Notes: generated by a model not told the origin, from the sequence alone. Numbered from the stretch's first letter, positions 18,507 through 31,734 are shown. The stretch is 64,000 nucleotides of DNA from Escherichia hormaechei_A (GCA_042434945.1 CP170191.1:496001-560000), one strand, 5' to 3'. Numbers and translations are program-made.

Positions 18507-20006
18507 TTAATCCTCCAGCGTGGCGTATTGCATGATTTTTTCCTGGGTGGCGTGCTCAGCCTCTATTTCGCCGGCAATGTGGCCGCTGCGCATCACAAGT
18601 ATGCGGTCGCACATTCCTAATACTTCCGGCAGTTCGGATGAAATCATGATGATCGATTTACCTTTAGCGACAAGGCGGTTCATTAGTTCATAAATTTCCA
18701 GCTTGGCGCCAACATCAATTCCCCGGGTTGGCTCATCAAAAATTAAAATATCGGTATCTTTACAGACCCAGCGGGCAATAATGATCTTCTGTTGATTACC
18801 GCCGCTTAAATTCAGTGCCGCCTGTTCCAGATGCGGCGTTTTTATTCGCAGCGCATCCACCAGTTTCTGGCTGGACTCCCGGCAGCGTTTTTCATCGACA
18901 TTACCCGCGGCGCCGGCGTAGTCCGGGTAATTGCCGAGCATAATGTTCATCTCAACGGAAAGGCCGAGGGCGAGTCCCTCTTTTTTGCGGTCTTCTGTTA
19001 AATAGCTGATGCCTTTCTCAATGGCGTCAGCCACGTCTTTAATCCGTGTGGGGGTGCCGTTCAGCGTCAGGGTACCGGCGTCGATCGCATCGGCGCCAAA
19101 CAGGGCCCGGCCCAGTTCCGTTCGGCCTGCGCCCATTAAGCCAGCGAGGCCGAGGATCTCACCGCGCCAGAGGGTAAAGTTGATGTCGTGCAGTACACCA
19201 TTTCGCGTCAGGCCATTCACCTCCAGCACTTTTTCTCTGCGCTGATGCGGCGGGCGTTTTGGGTAGATGTTATCGAGATTGCGGCCAACCATCATGGCGA
19301 TAAGCTCGCCGATCTGAACCGTTTCATAATCTACGGTGGCGATGTATTGTCCGTCGCGCATGACGGTCGCGCGATCGGCGATCAGCGCCAATTCTTCCAG
19401 ACGGTGCGAGATGTAGACTATCCCCGTGCCCTGAGCCTTGAGCATCCGCGTGACGTCAAATAAACTCTCGATTTCACTTTCGGTCAGCGCGGCGGTGGGT
19501 TCATCCATGATTAGCACTTTGGCATTGACCGAAATCGCTTTGGCAATTTCCACCATCTGCTGCTGGGCTACGGTTAATTCACTGACGCGGGCGTCCGGGG
19601 CGATTTTTAAATTCAGCGTGTGCAGTATTTTCTCAACCGCCTGTCGCTGGGCGCGTTTATCTAACTGCCAGCGACTATTTTTGCAGAATTCACGGCCAAT
19701 AAATATATTCTCTTCCACGGTTAAATCGGGAAAGAGATTAAATTCCTGATGGATAATCGTAATACCTGCGTGCTGAGCACTTAGCGGATCGCTGAATGAT
19801 ACGGATTGCCCTTCAAAGCGAATTTCACCGGAATCGGGTTGGTAAACACCGGATAATATTTTCATCAGCGTCGATTTGCCGGCACCGTTTTCACCTAACA
19901 GGGCATGAACTTCGCCGCGGCGTAAATCGAAATCAACCTGATTCAGCGCCAGCACGCCGGGAAAGCGTTTGGTGATGCGCGTCATCTGAATAAGAGTCTC
20001 TGACAT
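18507..20006 (-). CDS. ATP-binding protein of the ribose-class ABC importer (two fused ATPase domains)
   Basis: 499-residue RbsA/MglA-type ATPase with two nucleotide-binding domains in one chain. Domain 1 has Walker A GENGAGKST (about 37-45) and Walker B VLIMDEPTAAL. Domain 2 has the degenerate Walker A GLMGAGRTEL, the signature LSGGNQQK and Walker B ILIFDEPTRGID. I chose MSETLIQMTRITKRF at 20006, preceded by AGGA, over the ATG at 20048. First gene of the leftward operon, downstream of the operator at 20064-20083. Confidence 0.93.
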   Translation of the reverse strand: MSETLIQMTRITKRFPGVLALNQVDFDLRRGEVHALLGENGAGKSTLMKILSGVYQPDSGEIRFEGQSVSFSDPLSAQHAGITIIHQEFNLFPDLTVEENIFIGREFCKNSRWQLDKRAQRQAVEKILHTLNLKIAPDARVSELTVAQQQMVEIAKAISVNAKVLIMDEPTAALTESEIESLFDVTRMLKAQGTGIVYISHRLEELALIADRATVMRDGQYIATVDYETVQIGELIAMMVGRNLDNIYPKRPPHQRREKVLEVNGLTRNGVLHDINFTLWRGEILGLAGLMGAGRTELGRALFGADAIDAGTLTLNGTPTRIKDVADAIEKGISYLTEDRKKEGLALGLSVEMNIMLGNYPDYAGAAGNVDEKRCRESSQKLVDALRIKTPHLEQAALNLSGGNQQKIIIARWVCKDTDILIFDEPTRGIDVGAKLEIYELMNRLVAKGKSIIMISSELPEVLGMCDRILVMRSGHIAGEIEAEHATQEKIMQYATLED

Positions 20007-20063
20007 TGCAAAATTCCTGTGTTGGAAAGGCAATGAATCACAAGCCACAGTGATTTAGTTATT

Positions 20064-20083
20064 AAGCTAACTCGACTTAGCTT
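20064..20083. promoter_or_regulatory. LacI-family operator 1 (ABC-transporter side)
   Basis: AAGCTAACTCGACTTAGCTT: 7-base arms AAGCTAA/TTAGCTT around a TCGA centre. The central CpG and size are typical of LacI-family sites. It lies 58-77 bases upstream of the ATPase start codon. The likely ligand is the regulator encoded at 13867-14862 (inference). Confidence 0.75.
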
Positions 20084-20244
20084 TCGTCCTTAAAAGCTAT
20101 TTTAGGGTCATAATTTAGCCAAATCATTTGTATTCAAATTGTGACGTCGTGCAAAGGTATTTTGTTATTTAATTGAATTTAAACGATATGTTTAGTTTTT
20201 GCTGAATCGTAATACCTGACGCTGATCGAATTTTGACCTCTCAT

Positions 20245-20260
20245 CGTGAAACTGCTCACA
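20245..20260. promoter_or_regulatory. Putative cAMP-CRP site upstream of fucI
   Basis: CGTGA-AACTGC-TCACA, nine of ten matches to TGTGA-N6-TCACA. Its centre (20252.5) is about 61.5 bases before the predicted fucI start point near 20314, the standard class I position. Confidence 0.65.
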
Positions 20261-20277
20261 GATCCTGCACATTTATC

Positions 20278-20307
20278 TTGTCTCATTTTTAGTGAGAACC
20301 CTAAGCT
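20278..20307 (+). promoter_or_regulatory. Candidate sigma-70 promoter of fucIKU
   Basis: TTGTCT (20278-20283), an 18-base spacer, then TAAGCT (20302-20307). The -10 is weak, as expected for a CRP-dependent promoter. It overlaps operator 2, so bound repressor would block RNA polymerase directly. Confidence 0.5.
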
Positions 20308-20322
20308 AATTCGAGTTAGCAA
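20303..20322. promoter_or_regulatory. LacI-family operator 2 (fucI side)
   Basis: AAGCTAATTCGAGTTAGCAA. It shares the AAGCTAA, TCGA and TTAGC elements with operator 1. Centre-to-centre distance is 239 bases, about 23 helical turns, which would allow looping. It covers the presumed -10 and start point of fucI. Confidence 0.75.
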
Positions 20323-20413
20323 ATTTCACCGCTTTCCGTTCACGGTGCTGCCCGGGCGCTTTTTCACGGCTATGCCCCTGAGACGGATAGGTTAACCAAC
20401 GTGAGGAAGGGCT

Positions 20414-22192
20414 ATGAAAACGATAAAAGCGTTACCCCGGATTGGCATTCGACCTGTTATTGATGGCCGCCGAATGGGCGTACGCGAGTCTCTGGAAGAG
20501 CAGACCATGAACATGGCGAAAGCCACGGCGGCGCTACTCAGTGAAAAATTACGCCACCCCTGCGGTACGCCCGTAGAGTGCGTAATTGCCGACAGCTGCA
20601 TTGCCGGAATGGCGGAATCCGCCGCTTGCGAAGAGAAGTTCAGCACGTGCCACGTTGGTCTGACGATCACCATCACCCCCTGCTGGTGCTATGGCAGTGA
20701 AACCATCGACATGGATCCAACCCGCCCGAAGGCCATTTGGGGCTTTAACGGCACTGAACGCCCCGGCGCTGTTTACCTGGCAGCGGCTCTGGCAGCTCAC
20801 AGCCAGAAAGGCATCCCAGCATTCTCCATTTACGGTCATGACGTTCAGGATGCCGATGACACATCGATTCCTGCCGATGTTGAAGAAAAACTGCTGCGCT
20901 TTGCCCGCGCCGGTTTGGCCGTCGCCAGCATGAAAGGTAAAAGCTATCTGTCGCTGGGCGGCGTTTCGATGGGTATCGCCGGTTCCATTGTTGATCACAA
21001 CTTCTTTGAATCCTGGCTGGGAATGAAAGTCCAGGCGGTGGATATGACCGAACTGCGTCGCCGTATCGATCAGAAGATTTACGACGAAGCCGAATTGGAA
21101 ATGGCACTGGCCTGGGCTGATAAAAACTTCCGCTATGGCGAAGATGAAAATAACAAACAGTATCAACGTAATGCCGAGCAAAGCCGCGCAGTTCTGCGCG
21201 AAAGTTTACTGATGGCGATGTGTATCCGCGACATGATGCAAGGCAACAGCAAACTGGCCGATATTGGTCGCGTGGAAGAATCACTTGGCTACAACGCCAT
21301 CGCTGCGGGCTTCCAGGGGCAACGTCACTGGACCGATCAATATCCCAATGGTGACACCGCCGAAGCGATCCTCAACAGTTCATTTGACTGGAATGGCGTG
21401 CGCGAACCCTTTGTCGTGGCGACCGAAAACGACAGTCTTAACGGCGTGGCAATGCTAATGGGTCACCAGCTCACCGGCACCGCTCAGGTATTTGCCGATG
21501 TGCGTACCTACTGGTCACCAGAAGCAATTGAGCGTGTAACGGGGCATAAACTGGATGGACTGGCAGAACACGGCATCATCCATTTGATCAACTCCGGTTC
21601 TGCTGCGCTGGACGGTTCCTGTAAACAACGCGACAGCGAAGGTAACCCGACGATGAAGCCACACTGGGAAATCTCTCAGCAAGAGGCTGACGCTTGCCTC
21701 GCCGCTACCGAATGGTGCCCGGCGATCCACGAATACTTCCGTGGCGGCGGTTACTCTTCCCGCTTCCTTACCGAAGGCGGCGTCCCGTTCACCATGACTC
21801 GTGTCAACATCATCAAAGGCCTGGGACCGGTACTGCAAATCGCGGAAGGCTGGAGCGTGGAATTGCCGAAGGATGTGCATGACATCCTCAACAAACGCAC
21901 CAACTCAACCTGGCCAACCACCTGGTTTGCACCGCGCCTCACCGGTAAAGGGCCGTTTACGGATGTGTACTCGGTAATGGCGAACTGGGGCGCTAACCAT
22001 GGGGTTCTGACCATCGGCCACGTTGGCGCAGACTTTATCACTCTCGCCTCCATGCTGCGTATCCCGGTATGTATGCACAACGTACCGGAGGCGCTGATTT
22101 ATCGGCCGACGGCCTGGGGCGCTCACGGTATGGATCCGGAAGGGCAGGATTACCGCGCCTGTGAAAATTACGGACCGTTATACAAACATTAA
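20414..22192 (+). CDS. fucI: L-fucose isomerase FucI (mosaic allele)
   Basis: Manganese-dependent aldose-ketose isomerase converting L-fucose to L-fuculose and D-arabinose to D-ribulose; hexameric and cytosolic. 592 residues. The metal and catalytic glutamate/aspartate lie in FVVATENDSLN and FADVRTYW, with a later histidine region. The first ~85 residues (KTIKALPRIG, SEKLRHPCGTPVECVIADS) and the last ~36 (VPEALIYRPTAWGAHGMDPEG) differ from K-12. The ~470 residues between appear identical to the K-12 protein as I recall it. Start at 20414 after GTGAGGAAGGG. First gene of the rightward operon. Confidence 0.95.
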   Translation: MKTIKALPRIGIRPVIDGRRMGVRESLEEQTMNMAKATAALLSEKLRHPCGTPVECVIADSCIAGMAESAACEEKFSTCHVGLTITITPCWCYGSETIDMDPTRPKAIWGFNGTERPGAVYLAAALAAHSQKGIPAFSIYGHDVQDADDTSIPADVEEKLLRFARAGLAVASMKGKSYLSLGGVSMGIAGSIVDHNFFESWLGMKVQAVDMTELRRRIDQKIYDEAELEMALAWADKNFRYGEDENNKQYQRNAEQSRAVLRESLLMAMCIRDMMQGNSKLADIGRVEESLGYNAIAAGFQGQRHWTDQYPNGDTAEAILNSSFDWNGVREPFVVATENDSLNGVAMLMGHQLTGTAQVFADVRTYWSPEAIERVTGHKLDGLAEHGIIHLINSGSAALDGSCKQRDSEGNPTMKPHWEISQQEADACLAATEWCPAIHEYFRGGGYSSRFLTEGGVPFTMTRVNIIKGLGPVLQIAEGWSVELPKDVHDILNKRTNSTWPTTWFAPRLTGKGPFTDVYSVMANWGANHGVLTIGHVGADFITLASMLRIPVCMHNVPEALIYRPTAWGAHGMDPEGQDYRACENYGPLYKH

Positions 22193-22241
22193 TCCGGCCT
22201 GCCAGCCTGCTCCGGCGGGCTGGCAGCCTGTGGGGACCGCG

Positions 22242-23645
22242 ATGAAAAAATGTTTTCTGGTTCTCGATTGTGGCGCGACGAACGTGCGCGCCATTGCGCT
22301 GGATCCCGAAGGGAATATTGTGGCGCGCGCCGCGGTGGCGAACGAAAGCGAAAGCGCCGCTGAAAATCCGGCCTGGCACCAGTGGTCGCTCGACGCCATC
22401 ATGCAACGGTTTGCCGTCTGTTGTCAGAAAATCAGCGCAGCGCTGAGCGAGCATCACCTGTGCGGAATGAGTGTGACGACCTTTGGCGTGGATGGCGCAC
22501 TGGTAGATGAGCGGGGAGAACTGCTTTACCCGATCATCAGCTGGAAGTGCCCGCGGACCGTGCCGGTGATGGAAGCGATTGCCCGTTCATGCTCCCCGGC
22601 AGAACTACAGCAGATCACCGGCGTTGGACAGTTTAGTTTTAACACGTTGTATAAGCTAGGCTGGCTTCAGGACAACCATTCCGATCTGTTACAGCGTGCT
22701 CACGCCTGGCTTTTTATCTCCTCGCTAATCAACCATCGCCTGACCGGAAAGATGACGACCGATCTCACGATGGCCGGTACCAGTCAGATGTTCGATCTGC
22801 ATCAGCAGCGCTTCAGTGAAACGATCTTAAGCAAGATCGGCGTGCCTCATTCCCTTTTCCCGCCGCTGGTTTCCCCCGGAGAAAGGATTGGTGAATTGCG
22901 GCCCGACGCTGCATCCAGGCTCGGATTGCCTTGCGGTGTGCCGGTGATCTCCGCCGGGCACGACACGCAGTTTGCCCTTTTTGGCGCCGGGGCGGGAATT
23001 AATGAGCCAGTTCTCTCTTCGGGTACCTGGGAGATTTTAATGGCGCGCACCACGCAGGTTGATACCGCTTTGCTGGGGCAATACCCGGGCGCAACCTGCG
23101 AACTGGATAGCCGGACGGGGCTCTATAATCCGGGAATGCAATATCTGGCGTCTGGCGTACTGGAGTGGATCCGCGCGCTGTTCTGGTCGCCTGGTACCGA
23201 CTGGGACACTATTCTGGCTCAGGCGGCGGCAATTCCGAACGGCGCGGATGGCGTCACGATGAATACCCAACTGCTCGATTCTCCACTCGCCGGCTGGCAG
23301 GGCGTTACGCTCACCACAACGCCAGCCCATTTTTACCGCGCAGCCCTGGAAGGACTCACGGTGCATCTGCAAGAAAAATGCCTGGCGCTGGAGGCGATCG
23401 CGCAATTTAAGGCGCGTGAACTCCTGCTGGTGGGGGGAGGTAGCCGCAATATGCTGTGGAATCAGCTCAAGTCCAATGCGCTTGGGATCCCGGTGAAGGT
23501 TCTTGAAGAGGCTGATACGACCGTGCTGGGGGCGTCTTTGTACGGATGGTGGGGCGTCGGAGAAACGGCCAGCGCTGAGGCTGCTCGCGATCGGGTCCAC
23601 TATCGTTACCGTTATTTCTATCCTGAGGAGCAACCTTGTGCTTAA
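22242..23645 (+). CDS. fucK: L-fuculokinase FucK
   Basis: FGGY-family kinase that phosphorylates L-fuculose (and D-ribulose) at C1, making the substrate for FucA. 467 residues. The N-terminal LVLDCGATNVRAIALD is the phosphate motif, FGVDGALVDERG follows, LSSGTWEILMAR lies in the ATP site, and LLVGGGSRNMLWNQLKSNALGIPV is the C-terminal glycine motif. I chose MKKCFLVLDCG (22242), 49 bases after fucI, rather than the upstream ATG at 22161 inside fucI. It overlaps fucU by 8 bases. Clearly divergent from K-12 FucK. Confidence 0.94.
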   Translation: MKKCFLVLDCGATNVRAIALDPEGNIVARAAVANESESAAENPAWHQWSLDAIMQRFAVCCQKISAALSEHHLCGMSVTTFGVDGALVDERGELLYPIISWKCPRTVPVMEAIARSCSPAELQQITGVGQFSFNTLYKLGWLQDNHSDLLQRAHAWLFISSLINHRLTGKMTTDLTMAGTSQMFDLHQQRFSETILSKIGVPHSLFPPLVSPGERIGELRPDAASRLGLPCGVPVISAGHDTQFALFGAGAGINEPVLSSGTWEILMARTTQVDTALLGQYPGATCELDSRTGLYNPGMQYLASGVLEWIRALFWSPGTDWDTILAQAAAIPNGADGVTMNTQLLDSPLAGWQGVTLTTTPAHFYRAALEGLTVHLQEKCLALEAIAQFKARELLLVGGGSRNMLWNQLKSNALGIPVKVLEEADTTVLGASLYGWWGVGETASAEAARDRVHYRYRYFYPEEQPCA

Positions 23646-24066
23646 AACGATATCCCCTCTGATTTCACCCGAGCTGCTGAAAACGCTGGCAGAAATGGGT
23701 CATGGTGACGAGATTATTTTTGCAGATGCTCACTTTCCCGCGCACAGCCTGGGGCCAAAGACGATCCGCGCAGATGGCCTGCTCATCAGCGATTTGCTGG
23801 CCGCGGTGATACCGCTGTTTGAACTGGACAGCTATGCGCCACCGCTGGTGATGATGGCCCCTGTCGACGGGGATACGCTCGATATACAGGTAGAAGCGCG
23901 CTATCGCAACGCACTTTTTGGTGAGGCGGAAGGGGAGGGGATTACGCGTATTGACCGTTATGCGTTTTATGCGCGGGCACAGAAAGCGTACGCCATCGTG
24001 GTGACGGGCGAGACCGCGAAATACGGCAATATACTGTTAAAGAAAGGGGTTACGCCGTACCAATAA
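23638..24066 (+). CDS. fucU: L-fucose mutarotase FucU
   Basis: RbsD/FucU family mutarotase that interconverts alpha and beta anomers of L-fucose so that the isomerase receives its preferred form. 142 residues from a GTG at 23638 that overlaps the end of fucK (GTGCTTAA). GHGDEIIFADAHFPAHS carries the catalytic histidine and aspartate, and the C-terminus KYGNILLKKGV is typical. A longer frame open from 23503 lies inside fucK and is not real. Ends at a strong bidirectional terminator facing cyoE. Confidence 0.95.
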   Translation: MLKTISPLISPELLKTLAEMGHGDEIIFADAHFPAHSLGPKTIRADGLLISDLLAAVIPLFELDSYAPPLVMMAPVDGDTLDIQVEARYRNALFGEAEGEGITRIDRYAFYARAQKAYAIVVTGETAKYGNILLKKGVTPYQ

Positions 24067-24094
24067 AAAACGCCGGGCTAAACCCGGCGTTTTT
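24066..24094. terminator. Bidirectional terminator between fucU and cyoE
   Basis: AAAAACGCCGGG-CTAAA-CCCGGCGTTTTT is a near-perfect GC stem with A-run and T-run flanks. It works for both convergent operons. Confidence 0.85.
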
Positions 24095-24106
24095 ACATCA
24101 GTCTTC

Positions 24107-24997
24107 TTACCAGACGTAAGTCAGCAGGTGTTGTGAATCTGGTACCATAAAATCAACGGACATCATCACCGAGAGGGCAGTGATGGCGATGATAGAGAAG
24201 CCGAACAGCTTGCGCGCCCAGATTCTGTCATCAGCAACTTTATAACCGCGCAGAGCCATACCTAACCACCAGACGCTAACCGCCGCGGCGACCACCAGAT
24301 ATTTATACCCAGCGTAACCGCCAAGAGAGAGCATCAGCGTGGCAACGGCAAAGGCGATGATATACAGCGTGATGTGATTCTTCGCCACCGAAATGCCTTT
24401 TACCACTGGCAATACCGGAATGTTTGCCGCCTGGTAATCCTTAAAGCGGAAAATGGCGATGGCATAGGAGTGAGGCATCTGCCACAGGCTGAAGATAGCC
24501 AGCAGGATCGCTGCGCCGCTATCGAACTCACCGGTTACCGCACAGTAGCCGATCACCGGCGGCGCAGCGCCGGAGAGCGAACCAATCAACGTGCCGTAGA
24601 CAGAGTGGCGTTTCATGTACAGGCTATAAACGCCGACATAAACCACAAAGCCCATCACCCCCAGCCAGCAGGCCAGCGGATTCGCGCCAAACCACAGCAG
24701 CATAAAGCCAGCAATACCCAGCAACGTGGCGTACACCAGCGAGACAGCAGGAGAGATCAGGCCTTTCACCAGCACCCGATTCTTCGTCCTTTCCATCTTT
24801 CTGTCGATATCCCTGTCGATGTAGTTGTTAAACACACAACCCGACGCCACAACCAGTGACACCCCAACCAGCGTGTAGATAAACAGGGGATAATCAATGC
24901 TGCCCTTTGAGGCCAGCAGGAATCCCCCAATCACCGAGATCAGGTTGCCAAAGATGATGCCTGGTTTCGTTACTTGCAGGTATTGCTTAAACATCAT
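24107..24997 (-). CDS. cyoE: Protoheme IX farnesyltransferase CyoE (heme O synthase)
   Basis: Polytopic inner-membrane prenyltransferase that adds a farnesyl group to heme b, giving heme O for the bo3 oxidase. 296 residues starting at MMFKQYLQVTKPG (24997). The Asp-rich motif NNYIDRDIDRKMERTKNR and the later YMKRHSVYGT loop are family hallmarks. The protein is K-12-like except for the last few residues (DSQHLLTYVW), which mark the right edge of the divergent island. Last gene of cyoABCDE. Confidence 0.97.
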   Translation of the reverse strand: MMFKQYLQVTKPGIIFGNLISVIGGFLLASKGSIDYPLFIYTLVGVSLVVASGCVFNNYIDRDIDRKMERTKNRVLVKGLISPAVSLVYATLLGIAGFMLLWFGANPLACWLGVMGFVVYVGVYSLYMKRHSVYGTLIGSLSGAAPPVIGYCAVTGEFDSGAAILLAIFSLWQMPHSYAIAIFRFKDYQAANIPVLPVVKGISVAKNHITLYIIAFAVATLMLSLGGYAGYKYLVVAAAVSVWWLGMALRGYKVADDRIWARKLFGFSIIAITALSVMMSVDFMVPDSQHLLTYVW

Positions 24998-25008
24998 AAC
25001 CGCCGCTC

Positions 25009-27945
<2,937 letters not shown>

Positions 27946-27954
27946 TCAACCCCT

Positions 27955-29379
<1,425 letters not shown>

Positions 29380-30855
29380 TCATGTCATCTGCGTTTTCCG
29401 CAATGACATGAAATCCAGCATCCCACCGGTCAGGATACCCACAATGGCGAGTAACACCCCTGCATCAAGCAGCTGGGTTTCAAACGGAAGCGACAAGGTG
29501 GTCGTCGCATTCAAGATGAGTACCGCGAGCCACACCACCAGCGCAAGACAACCAGCCATCAGCAGACGCAGGGCAAACCGATAGGCAGCCTGATATTCCG
29601 TGCGCGGCATGAAGTGTTCCGTCCGCTGGGTATATTCAAGCGTCTGGCGGCAAACCAGCAGCAAAATAAGCCCTGGTACGGCAGCGGCGACGGAGAATAG
29701 ATAGAATGTCGACCAGCCGTGTGCTTCAACAAACCAACCCGCCACGGGGCCGACATAAACTCGCCCTACAGCAGAAAGCGCTGAGAGCAGGGCAAATTGA
29801 GTAGCGGAAAATGACTTATTACATAGCGTCATTAACAGCGCGACAAAGGCTGATGTGCCCATCCCGCCACAGAGGTTTTCGAAAAAGACGGCTGCGCCCA
29901 TGCTGTAGAGATGCTTATCAGTAATCGACAGCAGCCAGTAACCGGCGTTAGACGCACCTTGTAAAATGCCGAAAATCAGCAGTGCCCGGAACAGTGACAG
30001 GCGCTGCATCAAAATCCCACCGTACAATGCGCCAACAATGGTCGCTAGTAAGCCAAGCGTTTTGTTAACCACGCCTACTTCACCCGCATCAAACCCGACG
30101 CCGCGAATCAAAAACGTGGTTGTCAGGCTCATGGCGAATGCGTCGCCCAGCTTATACAGCACGATAAGAAGCAAAATAAGCCAGGCATTATTGCGACCAA
30201 AGAAATCTCGCAGAGGTGCAACAACCGCTTGTTCCAGCGTTTTTGGCACAGGAATGGTGTCGGTCGGTTCTGGTGCAAGCAACGTCGCGATAATACAGGG
30301 GATCAACAGCGCCGCCATCAACCAGTACATGCCCTGCCAGCCCAGCCATTTATCTGCCAGCCACAGGGCTAGGCCGCCGGAAACCAGCATCCCTAAACGG
30401 TAACCCAGAACGCTGATTGCCGCGCCCGCACCACGTTCTTCTGCCGGGAGCACATCGGTTTTCCACGCATCGAAGACAATATCCTGGGAGGCAGAGCAAA
30501 AAGCGATCACCACCGCCAGCGCCGCCATCCAGCGGAGTTGGGTGCCTGGTTCGAGAAAACCCATCGCCGCAATGGCGACTAATAACAGGATTTGCGTGGC
30601 GAGCAGCCAACCGCGTCGCCGCCCAAAAAATGGAGGCGTGTAGCGGTCCATCAGCGGTGACCAGAGGAATTTAAAAACGTAAGCCTGGCCTACCAGAGAG
30701 AAGAAACCAATGGTTTTGAGATCAATATTCTCGACCGTCATCCAGGCCTGTAAGGTACCGGATGTCAGGGCGAGCGGTAGCCCGGAAGCAAAACCCAGGA
30801 TCAGCAATATGGCTGAACGCGGCTGTTGAAAAATACGTAAATATTGACTGGACAT
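29380..30855 (-). CDS. ampG: Muropeptide permease AmpG
   Basis: Inner-membrane MFS-type transporter that brings GlcNAc-anhydroMurNAc peptides from the periplasm into the cytosol for peptidoglycan recycling and beta-lactamase induction. 491 residues with about 14 hydrophobic segments. LGFASGLPLALTSGTLQAWM begins near residue 21 and RGVGFDAGEVGVVNKTLGL lies mid-protein. Lies downstream of yajG in the same direction, the E. coli arrangement. Confidence 0.96.
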   Translation of the reverse strand: MSSQYLRIFQQPRSAILLILGFASGLPLALTSGTLQAWMTVENIDLKTIGFFSLVGQAYVFKFLWSPLMDRYTPPFFGRRRGWLLATQILLLVAIAAMGFLEPGTQLRWMAALAVVIAFCSASQDIVFDAWKTDVLPAEERGAGAAISVLGYRLGMLVSGGLALWLADKWLGWQGMYWLMAALLIPCIIATLLAPEPTDTIPVPKTLEQAVVAPLRDFFGRNNAWLILLLIVLYKLGDAFAMSLTTTFLIRGVGFDAGEVGVVNKTLGLLATIVGALYGGILMQRLSLFRALLIFGILQGASNAGYWLLSITDKHLYSMGAAVFFENLCGGMGTSAFVALLMTLCNKSFSATQFALLSALSAVGRVYVGPVAGWFVEAHGWSTFYLFSVAAAVPGLILLLVCRQTLEYTQRTEHFMPRTEYQAAYRFALRLLMAGCLALVVWLAVLILNATTTLSLPFETQLLDAGVLLAIVGILTGGMLDFMSLRKTQMT

Positions 30856-30898
30856 GGGCGTCTACAGGCCCGGCTTGCACCGGGCCAGAGGGCAGAAA

Positions 30899-31477
30899 TT
30901 AACGCGCGTTCTGCTTGATGAATTCGTGGATGCTGGTGTCCTGAGACATATCAGCGATGGTATCGGTCAGCACACTGTTAACCGCATCGGCGATATTTTT
31001 GTTGGAGGCCTGGAACGCACCTTCAACGTTGTAGCTGGCACGATAGTTTTTGGTCATTTTGTTGCCATTCTGCGCGGTAGCGATGACGGCGATATCCGCT
31101 TTGGTCGCGATGTTGTAGCGCACGTTGCCCTGGGACACGTCAGCATACAGTTGGCTAACGATGATTTGCAGATTAACCGGGCCATTCGGACCAACCATGT
31201 AACCACGCGCGGTCATCTGTTTTTCCAGCACTTCTTGCAGCAGGAAACGCAGATCGCGGGAGGCGGTCAGGGTAACGATTTGATTATCGCGGGTGACTTT
31301 TGCCAGCGCCTGATCGGTACGCTGATCGGCACCATTAATGCTTACGGTGACGCCCATCAGGCTTGGATCCTGCTGTGGCAGTGTAATCGTCGGGGAAACT
31401 TCAATAGTTGTTGGCGGTTTTGCGCATCCTGCAAGCATAAACAGAGCAACTAACGGGAAGAGGATTTTTTTGAACAT
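30899..31477 (-). CDS. yajG: Putative lipoprotein YajG
   Basis: 192-residue lipoprotein. Signal peptide MFKKILFPLVALFMLAGC with lipobox LAGC near residue 18 and no Asp at +2, so outer-membrane sorting is likely. DUF-type periplasmic body of unknown function. I chose the ATG at 31477; the longer frame open to 31636 has no ribosome-binding site. Followed 43 bases later by ampG, which suggests cotranscription and perhaps an envelope role. Confidence 0.93.
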   Translation of the reverse strand: MFKKILFPLVALFMLAGCAKPPTTIEVSPTITLPQQDPSLMGVTVSINGADQRTDQALAKVTRDNQIVTLTASRDLRFLLQEVLEKQMTARGYMVGPNGPVNLQIIVSQLYADVSQGNVRYNIATKADIAVIATAQNGNKMTKNYRASYNVEGAFQASNKNIADAVNSVLTDTIADMSQDTSIHEFIKQNAR

Positions 31478-31705
31478 GTTCGGGCTCTCAGAGACTCTTA
31501 AGCGTGTTTGGTAAAAATTCCCGCCATCATAACATTGCCAACGGCGAGGGGAAGTGGGTAAGGCATGTAAATTCATCATGTTGACGAAATAATCGCCCCT
31601 GGTAAAAGAAACACTGATGCGAGGCCTGTGTTTCAATCTTTAAATCAGTAAACTTCATACGCTTGACGGAAAAACCAGGACGAAACCTAAATATTTGTTG
31701 TTAAG

Positions 31706-31734
31706 CTGCAATGGAAACGGTAAAAGCGGCTAGT
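31706..31734 (+). promoter_or_regulatory. bolA gearbox promoter (sigma-S dependent)
   Basis: CTGCAA (31706-31711), 15 bases, then CGGCTAGT (31727-31734). These are the -35 and -10 gearbox elements described for E. coli bolAp1, active on entry to stationary phase. It lies 48 bases before the bolA start, in the 304-base yajG-bolA divergent region. Confidence 0.8.

Larger units (their letters stand above)
20007..20413. promoter_or_regulatory. Divergent regulatory region of the fuc-type island
   Basis: 407 bases without a gene separate the ABC-transporter operon (left) from fucI (right). It is AT-rich in the middle and holds two near-identical palindromes (20064 and 20303), a good CRP site (20245) and a candidate fucI promoter (20278-20307). 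A poor CRP-like half (TTGTGACGTCGTGCAAA, about 20138-20155) and GCTGAATCG at 20201, like one half of a Cra site, are also present. The leftward promoter is less clear. Confidence 0.75.
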
